A stretch of DNA of 34,516 bases from assembly GCA_903854185.1 (NCBI GenBank), contig CAINVP010000018.1, positions 1 to 34,516 on the forward strand, read 5' to 3'. Both the position numbers and the translations under genes were made by a program. Under the pieces are notes generated by a model. That model worked only from the letters and a program-made list of their open reading frames with translations, made no database searches and had not been told where the DNA came from. Positions 1 to 8,881 of the stretch are shown piece after piece (position 1 is the first letter of the stretch; every line of letters starts with the position of its first letter). The stretch comes from an uncultured Actinomycetes bacterium (GTDB lineage Bacteria; Actinomycetota; Actinomycetes; Nanopelagicales; Nanopelagicaceae).

Positions 1-1106
1 AGCATTCGGTCGATTGCTATCCGCGCACGCGCTCTAACCGTCTCATTGTTACGAAGACCACTATCAATCACGGTAAATACATATTCCTCTTGCCCTGACT
101 TAACAAATCCGGCCAGGCTGACAGTCGTATCGATCCAACCCGTCTTCGCCTTTATTAAGCCAACTGCAGTTGGAGCATCTTTAACAAATCTATCCTTGAG
201 CGTTCCGGTGTGACCAGCAAGTGGGAGGCCCTCGTAAATCGGTTGGAACTTTGGGTTATTTCGAATTGCAATGAGTAGGCCAGTAATTGTTGCAGCAGAA
301 ATCTGTGTCTTATGCGAGAGTCCGTTGCCATCGAAGACGGCTAGGCCATCTGCCGGAACTTCATTCTCTTTCAAGGTTAATTCAAAAGCGCTCTGTACTG
401 CCCCGCTACGCGCGCCAAATCCCATCCGTGCTGCTGACATCTGTGCAAGTCGATCTGCCAACGCGTTATCACTCCAGAGCAGAGTGAATTTAATAATCTC
501 ACTTAGCGGCGGCGATTTAATTTCGGCAATATTCGAGAGCCGCTCGGCTTCTGCATCGGCCACGGTCGAAAGTTTGTGCGGATAGATTTTAAATGTTGAA
601 CCGAAGAATTTCTGAAGTGCATGTAGATCAAGTGCATAAACATTTGCATAATCAAGTTGAATTGCCTTCAACTTCGGATTTGCTGCTCGCACCTTATTAA
701 TCAAGTAAGGAAGGTATGCACGATGGAATTTCGCTGCCGAGTGAGCGCTCGTTGTAAGCCAAGGGTCGCTCTCACCTATGAGGAGAAACTTATTTGGTTT
801 TGAGGTTGAGGCGATAGTTGTGGCAAATCGGGTATCTGATTCAAAGGTTGATAGCGTCGTCGCCATCGAGAGCAACTTTAATACCGATGCCGGAGCGCGA
901 AGGGTCGTCGTCTCGGACTGGAAGAGAATCTCTCGGGTAGCAAGATTTTCAATCAAGATTCCAGCATTAGCCAAGGGTGCAGAGTTTGCGTAAGTAAGAA
1001 ATTGGCCAGGTAATTCTGTTGCCGATGCACCGCCAACTGGCACGAACGCAATGAGCGCTGAGGCAGCCAGTAGCTTCGCAATCGAGGCTTTAAATGAATT
1101 ACGCAC
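1..1106 (-). CDS. dacB: D-alanyl-D-alanine carboxypeptidase/endopeptidase, PBP4 (S13) family, 3' end missing
   Basis: This is a secreted penicillin-binding protein that would trim or cleave peptidoglycan cross-links outside the membrane. The frame is open from 1106 to the window edge, so the C-terminus is missing. Residues 1-29 form a signal peptide (Lys-containing start, hydrophobic stretch, then ...GGASA). The three active-site motifs are visible: SxxK as SVLK at residues 74-77, SxN as SDN about two thirds along, and KTG in the sequence KAKTGW near the edge. A GTG at 1106 is chosen because a CATAAT hexamer sits 6 nt upstream, which suggests a leaderless message. A GTG at 1133 is an in-frame alternative but would lengthen the N-region before the signal peptide. 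It is divergent from the methyltransferase gene. Family assignment is firm; DacB versus another S13 enzyme is by similarity of motif order. Confidence 0.9.
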   Translation of the reverse strand, partial: MRNSFKASIAKLLAASALIAFVPVGGASATELPGQFLTYANSAPLANAGILIENLATREILFQSETTTLRAPASVLKLLSMATTLSTFESDTRFATTIASTSKPNKFLLIGESDPWLTTSAHSAAKFHRAYLPYLINKVRAANPKLKAIQLDYANVYALDLHALQKFFGSTFKIYPHKLSTVADAEAERLSNIAEIKSPPLSEIIKFTLLWSDNALADRLAQMSAARMGFGARSGAVQSAFELTLKENEVPADGLAVFDGNGLSHKTQISAATITGLLIAIRNNPKFQPIYEGLPLAGHTGTLKDRFVKDAPTAVGLIKAKTGWIDTTVSLAGFVKSGQEEYVFTVIDSGLRNNETVRARARIAIDRM

Positions 1107-1112
1107 TGCGTA

Positions 1113-1118
1113 ATTATG
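1113..1118 (-). promoter_or_regulatory. -10 hexamer CATAAT for dacB
   Basis: On the minus strand CATAAT is followed by exactly 6 nt and then the GTG start at 1106. This places transcription initiation at the start codon (leaderless). No convincing -35 box is seen. Confidence 0.45.
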
Positions 1119-1137
1119 CCGTACTGCCTGCACTTAC

Positions 1138-1143
1138 TAGAGT
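1138..1143 (+). promoter_or_regulatory. -10 hexamer TAGAGT for the SpoU methyltransferase
   Basis: TAGAGT fits the actinobacterial TANNNT pattern and lies 7 nt before ATG 1151, again compatible with a leaderless transcript. No -35 box is recognised. Confidence 0.4.
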
Positions 1144-1150
1144 AAGGAAT

Positions 1151-1786
1151 ATGGTCGAGGCGACAGTGGGTCCTGGAGAGTTCTATCCTGTAGTTGGCGT
1201 CGGTCCTCACCCAGAACCATGGCCAACTGGTCCGCAGTTTGATCCTGAGTTATTGCTGAATGGTGATCGGAGAAATGTTCTCGATCACTATCGCTACTGG
1301 AGTGTTGAGGCGATTGTCGCCGACCTCGATACGAAGCGTCACTCACTTCAGATTGCCATTGAGAATTGGCAACACGACTTAAATATTGGCTCAGTAGTGA
1401 GAACAGCTAATGCTTTTAATGTCTCTCATGTGCATATCGTTGGCAAGCGTGATTGGAATAAACGCGGCGCCATGGTGACTGATAAATATCTTCATGTGCT
1501 GCATCATCCAACTCCCGCAGACTTCAAAAAGTGGTGTGATGAGAATAAGACTCCAATTATTGGAATCGATAACCTGCCGATCTCGCAGCAGCTTGAGTCA
1601 ACGGCACTTCCTGAAAAGTGTGTGCTCTTCTTTGGCCAAGAAGGAGCTGGCATGTCAGATGATGCCGTTGCTATCTGTGAGGCGGTCTTGGCAATCCGCC
1701 AATACGGTTCGACCCGCTCTATGAATGCATCAGCTGCTGGTGCAATTGCGATGTATGCGTGGGCGATGCAGCATCTGCCGCGCTAA
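1151..1786 (+). CDS. SpoU/TrmH-family RNA 2'-O-ribose methyltransferase
   Basis: A SPOUT-fold, SAM-dependent methyltransferase that would 2'-O-methylate a ribose in tRNA or rRNA. Its three trefoil-knot motifs are present: NIGSVVRTANAF, then LFFGQEGAGMS, then STRSMNASAAGAIAMY near the C-terminus. An actinobacterial-type N-terminal segment (GVGPHPEPWP, then HRNVLDHYRYW-like residues) precedes the catalytic domain. Two starts are possible. ATG 1151 (211 residues) has an upstream TAGAGT at leaderless distance and avoids overlapping dacB. ATG 1094 (230 residues) has a GAGG 6 nt upstream but overlaps the dacB start. I prefer 1151. Its stop abuts the stop of the TPR gene on the other strand with no base between. 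The RNA target cannot be read from sequence. Confidence 0.9.
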   Translation: MVEATVGPGEFYPVVGVGPHPEPWPTGPQFDPELLLNGDRRNVLDHYRYWSVEAIVADLDTKRHSLQIAIENWQHDLNIGSVVRTANAFNVSHVHIVGKRDWNKRGAMVTDKYLHVLHHPTPADFKKWCDENKTPIIGIDNLPISQQLESTALPEKCVLFFGQEGAGMSDDAVAICEAVLAIRQYGSTRSMNASAAGAIAMYAWAMQHLPR

Positions 1787-2725
1787 CTAATCTTCAATGA
1801 CCTCTTTGACTGAGGCCAATCTGCGCTCAATCTCAATCGCTTCTTCCTCCCGGCCAAGGAGCTTAAGCACTTCAGCCATCTTCTCTTCTATCTCCACAAT
1901 GAATTCAAAGTCATGGTTTTCAAGTTGATCAGATGTCATCGAAGCAAGTAACTTATTTAGCGTGACATAACCTTCTTCTAGCTGACCAGAATTAATGTAC
2001 GCCTTACCGAGCTCCATCTGTGCAAACATTTCACGCTTGTGATCATGGGCCGTTGCAAAGACATCAGATGCTTTCTGTGCCGCATGAAGGGCGCCTTCGC
2101 CATCCCCACCAGCATTGAGACAGAAGGCAATTTTGAGGTCACAGCGAGCAACATTGATGACTTCTTTTAACTTCTTGAAGAGTATCCGTGCTTCGCGAAA
2201 GGCTTCAAGCGCAGCGGTGAACTCTTTCAATTCACGATAAGAGCATCCGATAAGGTGGAGATCATTAGCGGCGCCGGAATCATCACCCTCAACGAGATGC
2301 TCCTGCACGCACTCTTGCATGCATTCAATCGCTTTTTGGTAATTCTTTGAGCCATACCACCAGTCGCCCAATGTGCAGGCAAGATCAATCGCTAATGGGG
2401 ATTTCGACTCGCGCAACAGCTCTACTGCCTTACTCATTGCATCGGCGGCCTCATTGATCCGCTTCAATTGATTTAAGTTATAACCAATCGCTGAGTAGGC
2501 CTGCGCTAATCCGTCATTTGAAGTATTGCCATCAGCCTCTGCGTAGAGATCACGAGCAGTCTCAGCAAGGGCGAGCGCCTCGTCATATTGGCCGCGGGCG
2601 TAGATACGTGCGCTCAATTCATAATAAGTATTGGCGCGGTCGATTCCGGTTACTTCTGGGATGCGCTCCCACAGCATTTCCTCAGTAACAATCTCATCGG
2701 GGCCCATATCTTCATCGTCGCTCAT
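1787..2725 (-). CDS. Cytoplasmic TPR-repeat protein
   Basis: A 312-residue acidic protein without signal peptide or membrane segment. It consists of tetratricopeptide-like helical pairs: recurring patterns such as YDEALALAETARDLY, INEAADAMSKAVELL, YQKAIECMQECV, FTAALEAFREARILF and LEEGYVTLNKLL, roughly 40 residues apart. TPR arrays are protein-binding scaffolds; no catalytic domain is attached, so the partner is unknown. The start at 2725 is chosen over an upstream in-frame ATG (2803) because AAGGAG lies 6 nt before it, a clear Shine-Dalgarno. The 5' extension would also run into the promoter of the divergent deacetylase. The gene converges on the SpoU methyltransferase, stop to stop. Confidence 0.85.
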   Translation of the reverse strand: MSDDEDMGPDEIVTEEMLWERIPEVTGIDRANTYYELSARIYARGQYDEALALAETARDLYAEADGNTSNDGLAQAYSAIGYNLNQLKRINEAADAMSKAVELLRESKSPLAIDLACTLGDWWYGSKNYQKAIECMQECVQEHLVEGDDSGAANDLHLIGCSYRELKEFTAALEAFREARILFKKLKEVINVARCDLKIAFCLNAGGDGEGALHAAQKASDVFATAHDHKREMFAQMELGKAYINSGQLEEGYVTLNKLLASMTSDQLENHDFEFIVEIEEKMAEVLKLLGREEEAIEIERRLASVKEVIED

Positions 2726-2807
2726 ACGGAACTCCTTTCGCGCTTGCCTTAACCCTAGCAAGGAGTGCTCCCCTGCGCTGGCAGATTCCCGCCTGTCGCT
2801 CACGAAC

Positions 2808-2813
2808 TATCAT
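2808..2813 (+). promoter_or_regulatory. -10 hexamer TATCAT for the deacetylase operon
   Basis: TATCAT, 6 nt, then ATG 2820. This is the textbook leaderless spacing and there is no Shine-Dalgarno upstream of the ATG. It would drive the three-gene operon 2820-6295. Confidence 0.55.
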
Positions 2814-2819
2814 GTACCC

Positions 2820-3506
2820 ATGGCAATTGACCGTCGCGCCTTTCTGAAGCTCGCAGGTGTAGGCGGGGCCCTCTCACTATTTGGACTACCCACCGCCGAT
2901 GCCACCATCCCAGATATCACCCACGGTGACCGCAGCGTCCCCAATATCGCTCTCACATTTCACGGTGCGAGTTCTCATGTAATGGGAACGGAACTACTCA
3001 CCATCTTTCAAGAGACGAAAACTCCGGTCTCAGTCTTCGCAGTCGGTACCTGGTTAATTAAGAACCCGACATTTGCAAAGCAGATCATCGCTGATGGTCA
3101 TGATCTGGGTAATCACACGATGAACCATTATCAGATGAAGACGCTGAACGCCTCCAAGGTTCGATCTGAAATTTCCCAATGTGCGGCTGAGTTAGTAAAA
3201 GTCTCGGGCACGCATGGCAAATGGTTTAGACCCTCAGGTACGCAGTACTCGAATGCGACGATTCGCAAAGTTGCAACCTCCCTCGGGTACAAGCAATGTA
3301 TCTCTTACGATGTCGATTCTCACGACTACCAAGATGTGAGCACGAATGCGCTGATTAAGAATGTGATGACTGGCGCTAAAAACGGCAGCATCGTGAGTCT
3401 GCACTTCGGTCATAAGAACACAATCAAGGCGTTGCCAACTCTGCTAAAAGAGTTGACCTCTCAAGGTTTAAAGCCGGTAACCCTGACAACACTTCTTGGA
3501 ATCTAG
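2820..3506 (+). CDS. Tat-exported NodB-like polysaccharide deacetylase with altered motif 1
   Basis: A 228-residue exported protein of the carbohydrate esterase 4 (NodB) fold. The N-terminus DRRAFLKLAG is a twin-arginine signal followed by a hydrophobic stretch and a TADA cleavage-like site. The domain is recognisable along its length: motif 2 as GNHTMNH (the H-x3-H metal pair), motif 3 as RPSGTQ, the SYDVDSHDY strand, and motif 5 as SIVSLHFGH. In motif 1 the usual TFDDGP is replaced by TFHGAS, so the catalytic base and one metal ligand are not the standard aspartates. It may use different chemistry, or bind glycan without cutting it. Start 2820 is fixed by the Tat signal and the TATCAT hexamer 6 nt before it. 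The beta-propeller gene follows after 6 nt. Family assignment is firm, activity uncertain. Confidence 0.87.
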   Translation: MAIDRRAFLKLAGVGGALSLFGLPTADATIPDITHGDRSVPNIALTFHGASSHVMGTELLTIFQETKTPVSVFAVGTWLIKNPTFAKQIIADGHDLGNHTMNHYQMKTLNASKVRSEISQCAAELVKVSGTHGKWFRPSGTQYSNATIRKVATSLGYKQCISYDVDSHDYQDVSTNALIKNVMTGAKNGSIVSLHFGHKNTIKALPTLLKELTSQGLKPVTLTTLLGI

Positions 3507-3512
3507 GAAGAT

Positions 3513-4619
3513 ATGCGTAGAAAATTTTTTGCCACACTTCTCGTTGTGCCGCTCTTTGCGAGCACTGCGGTGGCATCATCACCCCTTGCCGGAATGCCGC
3601 CTGTAACCAATCCCCAAGATATCTACGCCGCCGATCGCCCAAATGCACTTAGCCCTGTGGTCGCAAATTTTCCAGAGCGCGTCTACGTTCCAAATCACAC
3701 ATCAAACACTGTCTCTGTCATTGATCCGAAGACCTTCAAAGTTATTGCAACAATTAAGACTAAGCGCGGTCCGCAGCATGTCGTTCCATCTTGGGACCTG
3801 AAGACGCTCTGGGTAAACGATAACGAAGGTAATTACCTCACGCCGATTAACCCGGCGACCGGAAAAGCTGGAAAACCCATCTATGTTCACGATCCCTATA
3901 ACTTGTACTTCACTCCCAATGGCAAGTATGCAATTGTCATGGCGGAGTCAGATCGCCAGTTAGTTTTTAGAGATCCACACACGATGGCAATTAAAAAGAT
4001 TGTTAAGGTGCCGTGTAAAGGTGTAAACCATGCGGATTGGACTGCAGATGGCAATTACTTCGCCGTCTCATGTGAATTCTCCGGCATGATTCTCTGGGTC
4101 GATACCGCAAAGATGAAACTTGTTGCAACCGCAAAATTACCGAAGACCTACTCAATGTCGCCCATGCCGCAAGATGTAAAGATTTCACCGGACGGCGCTA
4201 CTTTCTATATCGCAGATATGATGTCGGATGGCGTCTGGGTGATGAAGTCGAACCACTTCGGTAAGTTCGCATTTATTAAGACTGGTAAAGCCGCTCACGG
4301 CCTCTATGTGACTCGAGACTCTAAGACCTTATTGATTACAAACCGTGGTGAAGGTTCGGTCTCAGTACTTCGCTTCGCTGATAACAAGTTAATTGCGAAG
4401 TGGAAAATTCCTGGCAATGGCAGCCCCGACATGGGTGGCATCTCTGCCGATGGCACCCAGTTCTGGGTCTCAGGCCGCTACAACAATGTGGTCTATGTCT
4501 TTGATATCGTCCATGGGAAATTCTTACGCTCTATTAAAGTGGGCAAGGAGCCTCACGGCTTAGCTATCTACCCACAACCTGGGCGATACTCCTTGGGACA
4601 CACTGGAGTCTTTAGATGA
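3513..4619 (+). CDS. Secreted YVTN/YncE-like beta-propeller protein
   Basis: A 368-residue exported protein with an N-terminal signal peptide (MRRKFFATLL... ending near AVASS) and no later membrane segment. The mature part is a seven-bladed-propeller type repeat of about 40 residues: RVYVPNHTSNTVSVIDPKT, then YFTPNGKYAIVM, DVKISPDGATFYIADMMSDGVWVM, LLITNRGEGSVSVL and a closing NNVVYVFDI repeat. Such YVTN propellers usually bind ligands or proteins outside the cell; no catalytic residue set is evident. It starts 6 nt after the deacetylase (AGGAAG close upstream) and its TGA overlaps the ATG of the MprF-like gene (ATGA), so the three are co-translated. A scaffolding or sensing role in envelope modification is inferred from that context only. 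Confidence 0.87.
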   Translation: MRRKFFATLLVVPLFASTAVASSPLAGMPPVTNPQDIYAADRPNALSPVVANFPERVYVPNHTSNTVSVIDPKTFKVIATIKTKRGPQHVVPSWDLKTLWVNDNEGNYLTPINPATGKAGKPIYVHDPYNLYFTPNGKYAIVMAESDRQLVFRDPHTMAIKKIVKVPCKGVNHADWTADGNYFAVSCEFSGMILWVDTAKMKLVATAKLPKTYSMSPMPQDVKISPDGATFYIADMMSDGVWVMKSNHFGKFAFIKTGKAAHGLYVTRDSKTLLITNRGEGSVSVLRFADNKLIAKWKIPGNGSPDMGGISADGTQFWVSGRYNNVVYVFDIVHGKFLRSIKVGKEPHGLAIYPQPGRYSLGHTGVFR

Positions 4620-6295
4620 ACCAACTGCGGAGCAAGATCCCGCTCATATTAGGGCGACTCGCATATTTTGCTGGACTCTTCAATATGCTCTCGGCCTTCT
4701 TCCACCGCTTTCAATCGCGTGCTGCAAAACTTGAGAGCTATCTCCCGGTCTTCATTCACTCTGCCGCATTTGCAACTGTCGTATTTACTGGCCTCGCGAT
4801 GGTCCTACTTGGTCGCGGACTCATTAGAAGAAAACGCCGCGCTTGGGCGCTCAGCATCCTTATTTATGTACTTAATATCGCTACTGAATTCTTCCGTACC
4901 GGAATTCATCCCTTACAAATTTCTATCTCGCTCACTATCCTTGCGCTGTTGATTGTTTTTCGAAGTGAGTTCTATGCCGAGTCTGATCCGAAGACTAAAT
5001 GGCTACCACTCATCGGCTTCTTAGCAACGTTTGGCACCTTCTTTGTGCTTGCGACCTTTCTCCTTGCAATCCGACACCGTGACTCATTTGCAGGAGCTCC
5101 ATCGCTGGGGAATATTGTCCTGACAGTCCTTGAAGGCTTTGTGGGAGTGAACGGTCCGATTCAGTTTCTTAATGAACGGACATCGGATGCGGTTGAGACC
5201 CTGCTTGCAGTCCTCGGCTTCTTCATCGTTCTGGTGCCATTGGCGCTCTTCTTCCGCCGAGTGCAACCGATTGCAAAGCTCAATGATGAGGAAATTCAGA
5301 AGATTCGTGGACTCCTTAAGCACGACCAAGATCAGGATTCACTCGGCTACTTCGCTACCCGCCGTGATAAGAGCGTTATCTGGTCAAAGAATGGCAAGGC
5401 AGGCATCGCTTACCGCGTGCAAGCTGGTGTCATGTTGGCAAGTGGCGATCCATTTGGCGAATACAGTCTTTGGCCCGAGGCGATTGATGCCTTTCTTGAG
5501 GTGGCGCGCAAACACGCCTGGACTCCTGCAGTTATGGGTGCAAGTGATCAAGGCGGTGAGGTTTGGGTTGAGCGAGCAGGAATGTTAGCGATTGATATTG
5601 GTGACGAGGCAATTATTCGCGTCAAAGATTTCACACTCGAAGGCCGCCCCATGGCAAATGTGCGTCAAATGGTTAATCGCATCAAACGTAAGGGCTACAC
5701 CGCATACACATCGCAATGGGATGCGCTGCCGGAAGCTACTCGCACCGAACTCCGCAAACTTGCAAAGAAGTGGCGATACGGCGTGCCAGAACGTGGCTTC
5801 TCGATGTCAATGGATCGGTTCGGTGAAGATTTTGATAACGACACCTATATAACAATTGCGGAGAAGGAGGGTGAGATTAAAGGCCTTCTCTACTTCGTCC
5901 CGTGGACAAATGAAAATATCTCACTAGACCGGATGCAACGCGATCGCGAGACAGACCCCGGAGTAAATGAGCTAATGATTGTCACCTCAGCAGAGTGGGC
6001 AGTGGCAAATAACTTTAAAAATATCTCACTTAACTTTGCTGCCTTCCGTTCTCTCTTTGAACGCGCTGACAAAATTAGCGCCGGTCCAGTTACGCGTGGT
6101 GCACGTAATTTGATTCGTTTCACATCTAATTTTTTTCAGGTGGAATCGCTCTACCGCTTTAATGCAAAATTCAACCCTGATTGGCAGACGCGTTACGTGC
6201 TGTACCCAAAGTCTGCGGATGTGCCACGCGTGGCATGGGCAGCATTGCGCGCTGAGAGGTTCATCGGAGGCTTTAGCAAGCGCTCAAAGAAGTAG
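4616..6295 (+). CDS. Membrane protein with MprF-type DUF2156 aminoacyl-phosphatidylglycerol synthase domain
   Basis: A 559-residue integral membrane protein. About six hydrophobic segments fill residues 10-215, then a soluble GNAT-like DUF2156 domain runs from about 225 to 535 (GYFATRRDKSVIWS, GVMLASGDPFGE, FSMSMDRFGED, GLLYFVPW, SLNFAAFRSLFERAD). In MprF and the N-terminal half of LysX, this domain transfers an amino acid, usually lysine, from aminoacyl-tRNA to phosphatidylglycerol. This lowers the negative surface charge and raises resistance to cationic peptides. The membrane part is much shorter than the roughly 14-helix MprF, so the flippase half may be reduced or absent, and no lysyl-tRNA synthetase is fused. 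It is the last gene of the operon, overlapping the propeller gene by 4 nt. The amino acid transferred is not predictable. Confidence 0.87.
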   Translation: MNQLRSKIPLILGRLAYFAGLFNMLSAFFHRFQSRAAKLESYLPVFIHSAAFATVVFTGLAMVLLGRGLIRRKRRAWALSILIYVLNIATEFFRTGIHPLQISISLTILALLIVFRSEFYAESDPKTKWLPLIGFLATFGTFFVLATFLLAIRHRDSFAGAPSLGNIVLTVLEGFVGVNGPIQFLNERTSDAVETLLAVLGFFIVLVPLALFFRRVQPIAKLNDEEIQKIRGLLKHDQDQDSLGYFATRRDKSVIWSKNGKAGIAYRVQAGVMLASGDPFGEYSLWPEAIDAFLEVARKHAWTPAVMGASDQGGEVWVERAGMLAIDIGDEAIIRVKDFTLEGRPMANVRQMVNRIKRKGYTAYTSQWDALPEATRTELRKLAKKWRYGVPERGFSMSMDRFGEDFDNDTYITIAEKEGEIKGLLYFVPWTNENISLDRMQRDRETDPGVNELMIVTSAEWAVANNFKNISLNFAAFRSLFERADKISAGPVTRGARNLIRFTSNFFQVESLYRFNAKFNPDWQTRYVLYPKSADVPRVAWAALRAERFIGGFSKRSKK

Positions 6296-6320
6296 CTCTT
6301 TCTCATCTCCATTACTCGGG

Positions 6321-7768
<1,448 letters not shown>

Positions 7769-7773
7769 TTCAA

Positions 7774-8007
7774 CTACTCCTCTAGCTCACGTCGTGGGTC
7801 ATCGCTGTGATCTTCTGGCGCCTGTGGCTGTGAGAGCTTGATGTACATATATACGATGAAGATTGCGAAGAATGGCCACTCTGCAACGTAAACCCAAGAG
7901 CGGTGATTACCGCCGAGCGCACGATCAAGTTCGAAGAAGGCCATGATGACGCAGACTGGAAGAGCCCAGAGCACCCACTTTCTATGTGGGTCACCTTGCT
8001 CACTCAT
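7774..8007 (-). CDS. Small two-helix membrane protein downstream of ctaG
   Basis: A 77-residue protein with two predicted membrane helices (WVLWALPVCVIMAFFEL and YVAEWPFFAIFIVYMYIKL) and a charged C-terminal tail of Asp, Arg and Glu. I do not recognise the family. The start at 8007 is well supported: GGAGG lies 6 nt upstream, inside the end of ctaG, and the two genes overlap by 8 nt, so they are translated together. The coupling suggests a role with CtaG in oxidase assembly or as an accessory subunit, but nothing in the sequence shows this directly. Confidence 0.75.
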   Translation of the reverse strand: MSEQGDPHRKWVLWALPVCVIMAFFELDRALGGNHRSWVYVAEWPFFAIFIVYMYIKLSQPQAPEDHSDDPRRELEE

Positions 8008-8776
8008 CTTCTGCCTCCGCTAACTCGCGCTCGTTCTCAAACCAATCTCGAGCGGCTAAGACTATCCACACCGTGTCAATGAGCATGCCCATCGCCCACA
8101 TAATCGCCCCGCCCGTATGTTGATCATTTAACCCTCGACCCATAGCCATCCCATCGGGAAGGTCATGTAAAAGTCGATTTCCCGAGTAGAGAAAGAAGCC
8201 CACCATTGTCTCCGGCAACATCATCGCAAAGAGCGAGAGTGCGCGAGTCGAATACGGAACAAAGACAGGGGTTGGATTTCCCTTCATCACTGGGTAGTAA
8301 TAAATGAGACCACCAATAAGAAAGAGAATCAGTTCCAGGCAATGGACGTTCGGATTTCGCATACCGGCATTTGCCAACGGCGAGAAGTGTGTTGCGATGA
8401 GAACGAAGAGAAAGATAAGAAAACCGAAGTGGGGGTTGAATAACCCCCGTGCAAAACCGGTCTCAATAAATCTCTGCGCCAGCGAGCGCACCCTCGGATA
8501 TCGCGACTGGCAGGCAACAGCCATCGGGGCTCCGAGGACGAGAAGCGGGGAGATCACCATCATCAACAAGATGTGCTGCACCATATGAATCCAGAAGGTG
8601 TGAATAGCTGCGTGAGCAACCGGGCCAACTAGAACAACTGCGGCAAGAGCCAAGCCAAAGCCAAAGCTGACCTGGCGCCACTTCGAAATGGCCCGGGAAT
8701 CAGTAAAGTACCACCATCCAACTAGGGCGATGGGGCCGGTAAAGGCGAGATCCCAGGCAATATTCAAACTCCCCAA
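8000..8776 (-). CDS. ctaG: Cytochrome c oxidase assembly protein, caa3_CtaG family
   Basis: A 258-residue polytopic membrane protein with about six to seven helices. The diagnostic segment is HTFWIHMVQHILLMMVISPLLVLGAP, quoted here by its key parts: a His-rich HxxxH-type patch running into MVQHILLM and the LLVLGAP turn, near residues 60-85. In this family it helps insert copper into the CuB site of subunit I. The start is TTG at 8776, chosen because AGAGG lies 6 nt upstream; no ATG fits. It is transcribed away from the oxidase structural genes, with about 100 nt between the two starts, so one divergent control region could serve both. Confidence 0.9.
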   Translation of the reverse strand: MGSLNIAWDLAFTGPIALVGWWYFTDSRAISKWRQVSFGFGLALAAVVLVGPVAHAAIHTFWIHMVQHILLMMVISPLLVLGAPMAVACQSRYPRVRSLAQRFIETGFARGLFNPHFGFLIFLFVLIATHFSPLANAGMRNPNVHCLELILFLIGGLIYYYPVMKGNPTPVFVPYSTRALSLFAMMLPETMVGFFLYSGNRLLHDLPDGMAMGRGLNDQHTGGAIMWAMGMLIDTVWIVLAARDWFENERELAEAEDE

Positions 8777-8881
8777 GTAAGACCTCTCTTAACGCTATCT
8801 ATTTGCAGAAACTGAGCGTAACCTGTGACCGACGCTACACCCACAACCCTAACGAGTCAGTACCCCAATGAAGGCGGTCTC

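Noticed and set aside
271-585. 104-codon plus-strand frame inside the first kilobase
   Set aside because: It is the shadow of dacB, whose SxxK, SxN and KTG motifs are on the other strand.
2631-2819. N-terminal extension of the deacetylase from ATG 2631
   Set aside because: It is antisense to the TPR gene, and the Tat signal together with the TATCAT hexamer fixes the start at 2820.
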